Source of the DNA: Mesorhizobium sp.
GTDB lineage: Bacteria; Pseudomonadota; Alphaproteobacteria; Rhizobiales; Rhizobiaceae
Direction of reading: 5' to 3'
NCBI GenBank assembly: GCA_004020645.1
Contig: SAQL01000004.1
Location: 124,001 to 188,000 of the forward strand
DNA length: 64,000 nucleotides
Shown here: piece by piece, positions 9,967-18,483 of the stretch
How positions within the stretch are numbered: the stretch's first letter is position 1
How the letters are laid out: every line of letters starts with the position of its first letter
Notes under the pieces: generated by a model
The model's database searches: none
What the model saw: only the letters and a program-made list of their open reading frames with translations
Told to the model about the DNA's origin: nothing
Program-made: the position numbers and the translations under genes

Positions 9967-10155
9967 ATGTCCATCCTGTCATCCATTGGCCGCATCGCGA
10001 CCGAATTCAGCGCGGCTCGCGCCCGCTACCAGACCGAACGCGCCATCCGCTCTCTGCCGATCGAACTGCAGAAGGATATCGGCTGGCCTGAAGCCGCCGA
10101 CACCAAGACCGGCACACGTTATGGCGTTGGATCCTGGGCTGGTGGAGCAAAATAG
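9967..10155 (+). CDS. DUF1127 small protein, second copy
   Basis: A protein of 62 residues with AIRSLPIELQKDIGWPE, the DUF1127 core also found in the copy at 7402; both end the motif in DIGWP. The strong ribosome binding site AAAGGAGA (9953-9960) sets ATG 9967 as start rather than the in-frame ATG at 9961, and the copy at 7402 shows the same double ATG-x-x-ATG layout. A strong terminator follows directly, so it is a monocistronic unit. It is divergent from the LysR gene, which may control it (inference). Confidence 0.78.
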   Translation: MSILSSIGRIATEFSAARARYQTERAIRSLPIELQKDIGWPEAADTKTGTRYGVGSWAGGAK

Positions 10156-10175
10156 ATCGTGTGTATTCAAAGCTG

Positions 10176-10213
10176 AAGGCCTGCCGCGCAGATCATGTCC
10201 GGCAGGCCTTTTT
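10176..10213 (+). terminator. Rho-independent terminator of the DUF1127 gene
   Basis: A perfect 11-bp stem (AAGGCCTGCCG at 10176-10186 with CGGCAGGCCTT at 10200-10210) encloses a 13-base loop and is followed by a T-run. It lies 20 bases after the stop codon at 10155. Confidence 0.9.
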
Positions 10214-10488
10214 ATTTGTAATCAAATGTTTTTTGGAGCCATGTCACCGCTGCATGGCGCATATGAACAGGCTGCATAGCAGCCGACAGTTCGAGCTAAC
10301 GCCTTGTAAGTGATCATAAATTTTTCCAGATGCCCAAATTTGTCGCATTCCGTGTCGCTTTTCATATCAAGTGGTTCGCTTTTGCGATTTAGTTTCCCCT
10401 CACGTAAGCCTATATCAGCGCCAGCCAACGAGCTGCCCCACTCCATCAAGCGAAGGCGACCCGTCTGAGCAACCGAATGGAGATGATC
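10214..10488. other. Intergenic region without a recognisable gene
   Basis: This is the gap after the terminator. It is more AT-rich than its surroundings and holds no ORF with a credible start or family match. It contains several TGTCGC/GCGATT-type words (for example near 10340-10360 and 10384) similar to the inverted repeats upstream of the GlxA regulator at 10912. It must include the promoter of the small ORF at 10489. Confidence 0.5.
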
Positions 10489-10623
10489 ATGAAGCTTTTT
10501 GCCCGCCTTTTTTCTCGCCGTGAAATGAACCTGACAACCGCGCTCGAGCGCCAGCGCCTTGCCAACACCATGCCTGGCCAGACCGGCGCCGTGGCCGCCG
10601 CGCGCCTCGGCTTCGTCGCCTGA
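10489..10623 (+). CDS. Possible 44-residue basic small protein
   Basis: ATG 10489 has GGAG 6 bases upstream and opens a frame of 44 codons to TGA at 10621. The product begins MKLFARLFSRREMNLTTALE, an amphipathic basic helix, and ends in an Ala-rich stretch GAVAAARLGFVA. The ribosome binding site and codon use look genuine. The opening resembles that of DUF1127 proteins, but the DIGW core is missing, so I do not assign it. It sits between the DUF1127 gene and the GlxA regulator, in the same direction as both. Confidence 0.45.
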   Translation: MKLFARLFSRREMNLTTALERQRLANTMPGQTGAVAAARLGFVA

Positions 10624-10782
10624 TCTGACAAGCTCGCAAGCGCCCCCCTGCTGCTGCTTCGAAGTTGATCACAGCGCCGCTTCGGTTTTGCCGAGGCGGC
10701 ACATTTTGTATGCGCCGACCACATGCGGCATATCTGCTCAATCCGGCGGCATGTTGGGACCGTCAACGCATAGCGATTGCCC

Positions 10783-10804
10783 ATTTGCGACCCATGTCGC
10801 AAAT
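10783..10804. promoter_or_regulatory. Perfect inverted repeat upstream of the GlxA/AraC regulator
   Basis: ATTTGCGAC and GTCGCAAAT form a perfect 9-bp inverted repeat around CCAT, 108 bases before the GTG at 10912. A second inverted pair of the same core, TGTCGC (10855-10860) and GCGACA (10871-10876), lies closer to the gene. The shared GTCGC/GCGAC core suggests operator sites for one protein, possibly autoregulation. Confidence 0.5.
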
Positions 10805-10911
10805 AAAGTCTGTCTGTCGCCGCCTAGCCAATTGACAGGAAAGGTTTTTCCTGATGTCGCTATGCTGATCGCGACATCCTGTTCGCGCCATTACAGCGTG
10901 AGGGCCATCTT

Positions 10912-11913
10912 GTGAACGTCGTAAATCATCCGGTCAAGCGATCGTTTGTATTCTTCCTGGTCCCCGATTTCACCATGATCGCCTTTGCGACGGCGCTCGA
11001 TCCGTTGCGCTCGGCCAACCGGATGCTCGGCTACGAGGCCTATCGCTGGCGGCTCGCCAGCATCGACGGCAAGCCGGTGCGCGCCTCGAACGGCGTCGAA
11101 TGCGCCGTCAACACCTCGCTGGAGGACGAACGCAAGAAGATGTCCGGCCCCGAACGGCCGAACATGGCGGTCGTCTGCAGCGGCATCAATGTCGAGCGCT
11201 ACCAGAACAGATCGGCCTTCGCCTGGCTGCGCGAGGAATACAACCGCGGTGTCGCCATCGGCGGCCTGTGCACTGGCGCGCATATACTGGCTGCCGCCGG
11301 CCTGTTGTCCAACAAGCGCTGCGCCATTCATTGGGAGAACCTGCCGGGCTTCTCCGAGGCGTTCCCCAAGGCCAATGTCTTTGCCGACCTCTTCGAGATC
11401 GACCAGAACATCTACACCTGCGCCGGCGGCACTGCGGCGCTCGACATGATGCTGAAGCTGATCGGCGACGATTTCGACGACAACCTCGTCAACCGGGTCT
11501 GCGAGCAGGTTTTGACTGACCGCGTCCGCAGCCCGACCGATCGCCAGCGCCTGCCGCTGCGCGCACGCCTTGGCGTACAGAACTCGAAGGTGCTGACCAT
11601 CATCGAATTGATGGAAGCAAACCTGTCCGAGCCGCTGTCGCTGATCGAGATCGCCGATCACGTCGACCTGTCGCGCCGTCAGATCGAGCGCCTGTTCCGC
11701 ACCGAGATGGGACGATCCCCTGCCCGCTACTATCTGGAAATCCGCCTCGACCGGGCCCGGCATTTGCTGATCCAATCATCGATGCCGGTGGTCGAAGTGG
11801 CGGTCGCTTGCGGCTTCGTCTCCGCTTCGCATTTCTCCAAATGCTACCGCGAGCTCTATGCGCGTTCGCCGCAGCAGGAGCGCGTCGACCGCAAGCAATT
11901 GCTGGTCGCGTAA
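10912..11913 (+). CDS. GlxA-family transcriptional regulator (DJ-1/PfpI plus AraC domains), GbdR-like
   Basis: A protein of 333 residues starting at GTG. The N-terminal class I glutamine amidotransferase-like domain spans residues 10-190 (FFLVPDFTMIAFATALDPLR; GGLCTGAHILAAAG with the nucleophile-elbow Cys; TCAGGTAALDMM). A two-helix-turn-helix AraC domain fills 215-320 (SLIEIADHVDLSRRQIERLFR, then VEVAVACGFVSASHFSKCYR). This is the build of GbdR and CdhR, activators responding to glycine betaine/dimethylglycine and carnitine. Given the sarcosine oxidase, DMGDH-like and corrinoid genes in the window, a betaine-type signal is likely but inferred. The pair of GTCGC/GCGAC inverted repeats upstream may be its operator. 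Confidence 0.85.
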   Translation: MNVVNHPVKRSFVFFLVPDFTMIAFATALDPLRSANRMLGYEAYRWRLASIDGKPVRASNGVECAVNTSLEDERKKMSGPERPNMAVVCSGINVERYQNRSAFAWLREEYNRGVAIGGLCTGAHILAAAGLLSNKRCAIHWENLPGFSEAFPKANVFADLFEIDQNIYTCAGGTAALDMMLKLIGDDFDDNLVNRVCEQVLTDRVRSPTDRQRLPLRARLGVQNSKVLTIIELMEANLSEPLSLIEIADHVDLSRRQIERLFRTEMGRSPARYYLEIRLDRARHLLIQSSMPVVEVAVACGFVSASHFSKCYRELYARSPQQERVDRKQLLVA

Positions 11914-11963
11914 ACAAGCAACATTTTGAATGTGTGGCCGCCGGCGGGGAATGCTCGCCAGCT

Positions 11964-12812
11964 CTAGCGGCTGTCGAACATCCAGCTTCGGTCGCGCCAC
12001 ATTTTCTCGCCGACCTGACAGTCGGTGGCCGGCTTGTCTTGCGCCAGCACCACCGGCGGATGCGTCGCTTCTTCCGCCGCCCATTGCGGTGATGCAGGCC
12101 CGGCAAGCTCGAGCACCAGCTTGCGGCGGATCGCTTCAGGAAACTGCGTCCACTCATTGACCGGGATCATGAACGCGCCAGGCCCACCGATGACGCAGTC
12201 GGTGTAGTAGCGGTCGAGATAATTGACGTCGTAGACGCTGGTGAAGCCGCTCCGGGTCATCAGCGGCAGGCCATTGATGGTGATGCCTTGCTTGACCAGC
12301 CCGTCACGGGTGACGTCGACGGGAGCACCTTGATTGTTGGGGCCATCGCCTGAAATGTCGATGACGCGCTTGACGCCCTGAAAGCCGCTTTCGGCGAAGA
12401 GATCGCTGCCGAATTGCAAGGCACCGGAAATCGAGGTGCGCCGGGCGCTGTTGGGCGCATGAGCGGAGAGCTGTTCGACCACCCGCTCGGCGTCAGCACG
12501 ATTGGCGATTACCGTCCACGGCACGATGACATGCTGCCAGGTTGTGCCAGCCCATTCGACATAGGTGACGGCAATCTTGCCATAGGCGCCGTCGGCGATG
12601 GCCTGCAGCACCGTGTCGTGCGTCAGCGCCGCGACATAGCCGCGACGCTGGATTTCAAGTTCGGCCGGCGACATCGACAGCGAAACGTCGACCGCCAGCA
12701 CCAGCTCGATGTCGACAGGCTCGGCGGCGCGGGATTCCGGCGTCAGCCAAGGCACCAGCGCCAGCGCGGCGGCAGCAGAGAGGAGATGTCTTGCGTGGGG
12801 AAAAGCAGACAT
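11964..12812 (-). CDS. DUF1194 exported von Willebrand factor A-like protein
   Basis: A protein of 282 residues with a signal peptide (about residues 1-30, ending in ESRAAEP). It continues with ELVLAVDVSLSMSPAE, where DVSLS is the MIDAS metal-binding motif of VWA domains, and later VIDISGDGPNNQGAP, which matches the DUF1194 pattern. The family is periplasmic and of unknown function. I chose ATG 12812 (MSAFPHARHLL) because it starts the signal peptide. It faces the GlxA gene and has a separate promoter from the DMGDH-like gene that ends at 12939 on the same strand. Confidence 0.85.
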   Translation of the reverse strand: MSAFPHARHLLSAAAALALVPWLTPESRAAEPVDIELVLAVDVSLSMSPAELEIQRRGYVAALTHDTVLQAIADGAYGKIAVTYVEWAGTTWQHVIVPWTVIANRADAERVVEQLSAHAPNSARRTSISGALQFGSDLFAESGFQGVKRVIDISGDGPNNQGAPVDVTRDGLVKQGITINGLPLMTRSGFTSVYDVNYLDRYYTDCVIGGPGAFMIPVNEWTQFPEAIRRKLVLELAGPASPQWAAEEATHPPVVLAQDKPATDCQVGEKMWRDRSWMFDSR

Positions 12813-12938
12813 GCCGTAAGGTAAGCGAGAATCATCGTGCCACAAAGCGAAAAGCCTGATGCCGGGCTAAGTCTTTGCGTTCACATTTTTGCGAGTCCGC
12901 ACCTTACCTCCTGTGGGAGAATCGGTAGCAAGCAACGC

Positions 12939-15500
12939 TCAACTACGCGGATTGAGGTTCTCCGGGTCGTAGAGCGGCCTATAGCCGACAGCGGCCACTT
13001 CGACCGGGTACGTCTCGCCGAAATATTCGACGTTCAGCTTGCGGCCCTCCTGGCAATACGCCCAGGGCAGATAGGCGAGCGCAATGTTCTTGCCGATGGT
13101 CGGGCCGTAGGCGATCGAGGTCGTGAAAGATCGGCGGCCGAGTTCGTCGACCAGCGTCTCGCCCGTCTGCGGGTCCATCACCGGCATCGTGCCGACGGGA
13201 TAACGGGCAACGCCCCTGGAATCGATATTATCCGTCATGACGAGCGTGCAAAGCATGGCCGGCTGGTTCGCGCGGGCGCGATATTCCAGATGCTTTGCCT
13301 TGCCGCTGAAATCGGCCTCCTTGACCTTCGGGCGGGCAAGATCGGCCTCCAGCAGATTGTACTCGGTCAAAAGGTCGGCATTCTGCAGGCGCAGGCTCTT
13401 CTCCATGCGGCGGCTGTTGGCATAGGTCTCGACGCCAAAAGCCATCACGCCGGTCGAGCGCAACGCGTCCCATACGGCCAGGCCATCTTCGTATCGCATG
13501 TGCAGTTCCCAGCCCTGCTCGCCGACATAGGAGATCCGGAAAGCGGTCACGTCCTTTCCGGCGATCCTGACAGGCTTGATTGCCGCAAAGGCAAAGTTCT
13601 CCGGCGTCAGGCCATCCGGGTCTTCCACGACCTTGCTCAATGTTGCCCGGGCGTTCGGGCCCCAGATGCCGACGGTCACATACTTTTCTGTCACGTCCGT
13701 GATGGTGACGTCGAACCCTTTGTCTTCCGCCGTCCGGCGCATGTAGTGGAAGTCGCGCGGGCCGGCATCAGCGCCGTCGATCACGCGGCAGCGGTCGGCC
13801 ATGCGGATGACGGTCAGGTCGGCGCGCACCATGCCCTCATCGTCGAGGAAGTGGGTATAGATGCCTTTGCCGATGTTGGTATCGCCGCCGATCTTGGCCG
13901 CGCACAGCCATTCCATCAGCGCGACATGATCCGGGCCTTCCACATCGTACATCGCGAAGTGCGACAGGTTCACGATGCCGCAATGCTCGCTCATGGCGAG
14001 ATGCTCGGCATTAGAGACGCGCCAGAAATGGCGGTTGTCCCACTCGTTTTCGCGCACCGGCACCCGGTTGCCGTATTTCTCGAGCAGGTGCTCGTTGGCG
14101 GCATAGCCATGGGCGCGCTCCCAGCCGCCGAGCTCCATGAAATAGCCGCCGAGTTCCTTCTCGCGCTCCCAGAAAGGCGAGCGGCGCACGTCGCGGGCCT
14201 TGGAAAAGGGCTCGCGCGGATGCACCGCCGGATTGTAGACCTTCATCGCCGTTTCGGTGCAGCGGTCCCAGATGAACTGCTCTTGCGTCTGGTGCGGATA
14301 GAAACGCGAATAGTCGATGGCGTGGTGGTCGATCGACGTCCGGCCGTCCGTCATCCAGTCGGCAATGAGCTTGCCCATGCCTGGGCCGTCCTTGACCCAG
14401 ATCGCGACGGCGTACCAGAGGCCCCGCACCTTCTGGCTCTCGCCCATGGAGGGACCGCCGTCTGCCGTCACCTGCAGAAGCCCGTTGAAGGAATGACTCT
14501 CATTGTAACCCAGTTCGCCCAGGATCGGCGTCAGTTCCATCGCGCGCTCGAGCGGGGCCAGGATCTGTTCCATGTCAAGGTCGCGCTGCGAGGGCGAAAG
14601 ACGGGCCTGGTCCTTCTCCAGAAGGTCGCGCGGATGGCAAAGGCGCGGATTGGTCTCTTCGTAATAGCCCCACTCGATCTGCCCGCCTTCGGCGGTCTTG
14701 GGATCGCCGGTGTCGCGCATGTAAGCCGAGTTGCCCTGGTCGCGCAGCAGCGGCCAGCCGATCTCCTTGCCGGTGCCGGCGAACTCGGTATACGGCCCGA
14801 AGAAGGTGAGCGGATGGTCGATCGGCATGACCGGCAGGTCCTCGCCCACCATTTCCGCGATCAACCGGCCCCAGATACCCGCGCAAACAATCACATAGTC
14901 GGCTTCGATTGTGCCGCGATCGGTCACCACGCCCTTGATGCGCCCGTTCTCGATGATAAGCGACCTGGCGGGCGTGTTGGCGAAGGATTTGAGCTTGCCG
15001 GAGGCTTCCGCCTGGTCGACCAGCTTGCCGGCGACCGTTTGCGAGCGCGGGATGACGAGACCGGCATCGGGATCCCAGAGACCGCCCTGCACCATCTCTT
15101 CTTCGATCAGCGGGAACTTCTGCTTGATCTCGACCGGTTCGATCAGGCGGGCACGCGTGCCGAAAGCCTTTGCCGAGGCGATCTTGCGCCTGATTTCCTC
15201 CATGCGGGCTTCGTCGCCAATGCGGGCGACCTCAAGGCCGCCGATGCGGGCGTAATGGCCCATCTTTTCGTAGAAATCGATGGAGTAGAGCGTCGTCCAG
15301 CAGGACAGGAAATCATGGCTGGTCGTATAGCAGAAGTCGGAGGCGTGCGCTGTCGAGCCGATATCGGTCGGGATGCCTGATTTGTCGATGCCGACGATGT
15401 CGTCCCATCCGCGCTCGATCAGGTGGTGGGCGACCGATGCACCGACAATGCCACCCAGCCCGACGATGACGACCTTCGCCTTTTCCGGAAACCCTGCCAT
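12939..15500 (-). CDS. DMGDH/sarcosine dehydrogenase-like FAD and folate enzyme, copy 1
   Basis: A protein of 853 residues. The N-terminal DAO-type FAD domain begins KVVIVGLGGIVGASVAHHL (residues 9-27) and spans to about 400; the C-terminal GcvT-like folate domain (about 430-850) has ISYVGEQGWELH near 690. Family members oxidatively demethylate dimethylglycine or sarcosine and pass the carbon to THF. In the FAD-anchoring region it has IGSTAHASD, keeping His but differing from the STWHAAG / TTWHAAG form of the copies at 33227 and 37754, so its substrate may differ. ATG 15500 fits the family start; the 43-residue extension upstream is atypical and runs into a palindromic repeat. Confidence 0.85.
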   Translation of the reverse strand: MAGFPEKAKVVIVGLGGIVGASVAHHLIERGWDDIVGIDKSGIPTDIGSTAHASDFCYTTSHDFLSCWTTLYSIDFYEKMGHYARIGGLEVARIGDEARMEEIRRKIASAKAFGTRARLIEPVEIKQKFPLIEEEMVQGGLWDPDAGLVIPRSQTVAGKLVDQAEASGKLKSFANTPARSLIIENGRIKGVVTDRGTIEADYVIVCAGIWGRLIAEMVGEDLPVMPIDHPLTFFGPYTEFAGTGKEIGWPLLRDQGNSAYMRDTGDPKTAEGGQIEWGYYEETNPRLCHPRDLLEKDQARLSPSQRDLDMEQILAPLERAMELTPILGELGYNESHSFNGLLQVTADGGPSMGESQKVRGLWYAVAIWVKDGPGMGKLIADWMTDGRTSIDHHAIDYSRFYPHQTQEQFIWDRCTETAMKVYNPAVHPREPFSKARDVRRSPFWEREKELGGYFMELGGWERAHGYAANEHLLEKYGNRVPVRENEWDNRHFWRVSNAEHLAMSEHCGIVNLSHFAMYDVEGPDHVALMEWLCAAKIGGDTNIGKGIYTHFLDDEGMVRADLTVIRMADRCRVIDGADAGPRDFHYMRRTAEDKGFDVTITDVTEKYVTVGIWGPNARATLSKVVEDPDGLTPENFAFAAIKPVRIAGKDVTAFRISYVGEQGWELHMRYEDGLAVWDALRSTGVMAFGVETYANSRRMEKSLRLQNADLLTEYNLLEADLARPKVKEADFSGKAKHLEYRARANQPAMLCTLVMTDNIDSRGVARYPVGTMPVMDPQTGETLVDELGRRSFTTSIAYGPTIGKNIALAYLPWAYCQEGRKLNVEYFGETYPVEVAAVGYRPLYDPENLNPRS

Positions 15501-15623
15501 TGCCCGCGACTCCAAAAGTGCTGTTGCGGGCGCCAGCGCCCGCTTGATCGGCGCACAATATGCAGGCGACGGCCATCGCGCTACCGCCTGTTTGCGACAC
15601 GCTGCAGGTGCGGCGCGACCCCG

Positions 15624-15671
15624 GCGCATGACCCCGAAAAATCGGAACCGATTTTCGCTGGGATCATGCGC
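15624..15671. repeat. RIME-like palindromic intergenic repeat, copy A
   Basis: GCGCATGACCCCGAAAAATCGG and a matching CCGATTTTCGCTGGGATCATGCGC arm form a long hairpin. The same GCGCATGATCCCGAAAA..GGATCATGC theme recurs at 22867, 32322 and, diverged, at 58190. These look like the Rhizobium-specific intergenic mosaic elements. It separates the GT-C-like gene from the flavoprotein gene downstream. Confidence 0.8.
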
Positions 15672-15734
15672 AGAAACTGGTTTGAGATCGGCTGCTTCAA
15701 GGGAAAATGACGCGCGCCAGGCCGGAGACGGAAC

Positions 15735-16964
15735 TCATGGTTTATCTTCCGGAACAACGTGCAACACTGCGGCGCGACGCCCTTTGATGCTCGCCCACAG
15801 CGCCATGAACGGGCCGGCAAGCAGCAGGTACGGCGGGATCAGATTGGGAAAATAAATGCGGGTGTCGTGGATCGGGAAGACGGCAAACTTCGCCAGCACG
15901 CCGAGCACCAATGCCGCAAACAGGATGCCTGCGCGGCGGTCGAGCTTGAAGCCGGCGCGACTGGCTGCATACCACCCCGCCAGCGCCAGCACCGAAATGC
16001 CGACCCAGCTGTTCAGGCTGACGGCCCGGACCAGGGAGGCGGCAAAAGCCCGGAGATAGGCGGCAGCCGAGAACGGCGGATCGAAGCCGTCCATATTGTA
16101 GTGCTGCTCGATGCTGGAGAACCACAGATGCGGCCACCAGCCGGGATGCTGAGCCCAGTGCGAGATGGCGAAATAGGCGACCAAGGAAGCGGCAAAGCCG
16201 GCCAGCGCGCCCCACGCCTTCTGCCGGTAGCCGACCAGCAGCACGGCGAAGATGGCGAGGAAGACGATGCTGTCGGGCCGCGCCATGAAGGCGAGAAAGA
16301 GCAGGATCGCCGCCGCCACCTCGCGACCGCGCACATACGCAAAAAGTCCGCCGAGGAACAGCGCCGAGCACAGCAGATCCGGCGTCGCGGCCCGCGCCGC
16401 GTCGCTGAATTCGGCCATCATCAGCACCGCGCCGGCGACCGGCGCTAGCGCCAGCGCACTTTCGGACCGCAGCCAGAGCAGCGCGATCGCACCGAACAGC
16501 AGCACTGACAACACAGAGACCGCGCGCATCGCCTCGACCGGCGACATAATAGAACTCATCGCCGAGAGGATCTCGGCGTAGAGGAACTTGATCCGGTACA
16601 TGCCGAGCAGCGAATGGAAGTCGGCGGCGTTGCCGGCCATATGACTGCGGAAACCGCCGCCATCATCGATCAGTGCCTTGTAGTCGCTCGCCGACACACC
16701 GTCCCTAACCGTGCCATAGGCATAGTCGTGCAGCGCCTGCACATCGGGATAGGTGCCCTCCTCGGCGACCGCGAGGTAGGGCAGCATATCCCAATTGGCG
16801 TCGGGCATGAACCATGCCGTCACGGCGGTCAGAAGGATGTAGAGCGCGAATGCCGCCGCCCCGATCGGTGCGGCAAGACGCGCATAGGTGCCCTCGCCCC
16901 ATGCCAGACCGGACTCGGTGAGCCGGTCGAGCAGGTTTGTCGGAAAGGGAGATTTGGTCAGCAT
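15735..16964 (-). CDS. Polytopic membrane protein, GT-C glycosyltransferase-like
   Basis: A protein of 409 residues with about nine predicted hydrophobic helices and a first extramembrane loop after helix 1 (AWFMPDANWDMLPYLAVAEEG). An acidic residue in this first loop is the layout of GT-C enzymes (PMT/ArnT/arabinosyltransferases), where it is catalytic. A HDTRIYFP segment lies near residue 355. No family match is certain. It starts 21 bases after the aminotransferase gene and is the last gene of the polyprenyl-phosphate-sugar locus, so it is the natural candidate for the transferase that uses the lipid-linked sugar in the periplasm. That role is inference. Confidence 0.6.
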   Translation of the reverse strand: MLTKSPFPTNLLDRLTESGLAWGEGTYARLAAPIGAAAFALYILLTAVTAWFMPDANWDMLPYLAVAEEGTYPDVQALHDYAYGTVRDGVSASDYKALIDDGGGFRSHMAGNAADFHSLLGMYRIKFLYAEILSAMSSIMSPVEAMRAVSVLSVLLFGAIALLWLRSESALALAPVAGAVLMMAEFSDAARAATPDLLCSALFLGGLFAYVRGREVAAAILLFLAFMARPDSIVFLAIFAVLLVGYRQKAWGALAGFAASLVAYFAISHWAQHPGWWPHLWFSSIEQHYNMDGFDPPFSAAAYLRAFAASLVRAVSLNSWVGISVLALAGWYAASRAGFKLDRRAGILFAALVLGVLAKFAVFPIHDTRIYFPNLIPPYLLLAGPFMALWASIKGRRAAVLHVVPEDKP

Positions 16965-16985
16965 GGTTTCGCTCAGCGGACCTGG

Positions 16986-18458
16986 CTAGCGGACCTGGCT
17001 TTTGACGAAATCCTTCACGATCGACACGATGCCGCGCGACAACAGGCTGTCGAGCGCCTCTATAAAGCGGTCGACATGTTCGCGCTGGCAGATCAGCGGC
17101 GGTTCGAGACGGATGACGTTGCGGTTGTATTCGGTGAAGGCGACGAGCACGTCGTAGTCGCGCAGCAGCAGCGCACCGACGAAGCCGGACAGGGATCCCT
17201 TCAGCTTCTCGTCGAGCACGCTGACCACAGGCCGCAGCACCATCGGCAGGGTCTGCGAAAAGTCGTGGAATTCCAGCCCGACCATCAAGCCTTTGCCGCG
17301 GACCTCCTTGATGATCTTCGGGTATTTTTCCCTCAACGCCTGCAGGCGTTGCAGGAGATAGTCGCCGGTCACGGCGGCGTTGTCGATCAGCCCCTCGTCG
17401 TAAAGCACGTTGAGCGCCTCGATCGAGGTGACGCAGGCCTCGCCCATGCCGCCGAAGGTGGCCATGGCGTGGATCATCGCCGTCTTCGGCGTGCCATAGG
17501 CCTTCATGTAGACCTCGCGCCTGGCGATCATCGCGCCGACCGCCGCCTTGCCGCCGCCGAGCGACTTTGCCAGCGCCGTCACATCAGGAACGACGCCGTA
17601 ATGCTCGAAGGCATAGAAGCGGCCGGAGCGTCCATAGCCGCACTGCACCTCGTCGGCGACCCACAGCACACCGTACTGGTCGCAAAGTGCGCGCAGCTTC
17701 TGCCAATATTCGGCAGGCGCCTGAATGATTCCGCCACCGCCCTGGATGGTTTCGAGCACAATGACGCCGATCTCCGGGTCCGAGCGGAAGGTTCGCTCGA
17801 CCGCTTCGATGTCGGCGAACGGAATGCGCACGACATTGTCTGCCACCTTGAAATCGGCGCGGTAGAGCGAGCCGTCGGTGATCGCCAGCACGCCCTTGGT
17901 CTTGCCGTGGAAGGAATTCTCGGCATAGACGACCTTCGGCCGCTTCGGGCCCGCGGCGCGCTCGGCGAGCTTCACCGCCGCCTCCATGGCTTCCGAGCCG
18001 GACGAGCCAAGAAACACCATGTCGAGATCGCCGGGCGAGCATTTAGCGAGATTGTGCGCCAGCGCAGCCGCATATTGCGACATGAAGGCGATGGCGATCT
18101 CCTGCCGCTTCTCCTCCTGGAATTTTTTGCGCACCTCGAGAAGGCGCGGGTGATTGTGGCCGAAGGCCAGCGAGCCGAAGCCGCCGAAGAAATCCAGGAT
18201 CTTGCGGCCGTTCTGGTCGATGTAGAACATGCCTTCGGCGCGCTCGATCTTGATCTTGTGGAAGCCGAGCAGCTTCATGAAATGCAGTTGGCCGGGGTTG
18301 AGATGCGCCTTGAACAGGTCGGTCATGCGCGCGACGTCCATCGCCTTGGCCTGCTCGACGCTGATCAGATCGGGTTTGGCGGTGGTGGAGGGCGAAAGCG
18401 CCGGCGCGCTGACCGTCGCCCGCGCAGTCGTATGGTCTGGCTTGGTCATGACGGTCAT
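16986..18458 (-). CDS. Class III PLP-dependent aminotransferase
   Basis: A protein of 490 residues. Landmarks are FGGFGSLAFGHNHPRLLE, FLGSSGSEAMEAAVKLA, WVADEVQCGYGRSGRFYAFEHYG with the PLP-binding Asp, and LAKSLGGGKAAVGA with the Schiff-base Lys. The family (acetylornithine, ornithine, GABA or diamino-acid aminotransferases) acts on terminal amino groups; the substrate is not evident. An N-terminal extension of about 80 residues (Ala/Thr-rich, then MDVARMTDLFKAHLNPGQL) is longer than in ArgD. I chose ATG 18458, with GCAGGAGAT upstream, over 18518. It follows the epimerase gene at 25 bases in an operon otherwise concerned with lipid-linked sugars, an odd partner. Confidence 0.85.
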   Translation of the reverse strand: MTVMTKPDHTTARATVSAPALSPSTTAKPDLISVEQAKAMDVARMTDLFKAHLNPGQLHFMKLLGFHKIKIERAEGMFYIDQNGRKILDFFGGFGSLAFGHNHPRLLEVRKKFQEEKRQEIAIAFMSQYAAALAHNLAKCSPGDLDMVFLGSSGSEAMEAAVKLAERAAGPKRPKVVYAENSFHGKTKGVLAITDGSLYRADFKVADNVVRIPFADIEAVERTFRSDPEIGVIVLETIQGGGGIIQAPAEYWQKLRALCDQYGVLWVADEVQCGYGRSGRFYAFEHYGVVPDVTALAKSLGGGKAAVGAMIARREVYMKAYGTPKTAMIHAMATFGGMGEACVTSIEALNVLYDEGLIDNAAVTGDYLLQRLQALREKYPKIIKEVRGKGLMVGLEFHDFSQTLPMVLRPVVSVLDEKLKGSLSGFVGALLLRDYDVLVAFTEYNRNVIRLEPPLICQREHVDRFIEALDSLLSRGIVSIVKDFVKSQVR

Positions 18459-18483
18459 CTCGAGAATCTCCTGCTGGTGCCCT

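Noticed and set aside
12837..15380. An open frame of 847 codons on the plus strand, antisense to the first DMGDH-like gene
   Set aside because: It is His/Arg/Asp-rich in the way antisense frames of GC-rich genes are, has no domain pattern, and the opposite strand encodes a complete family member.
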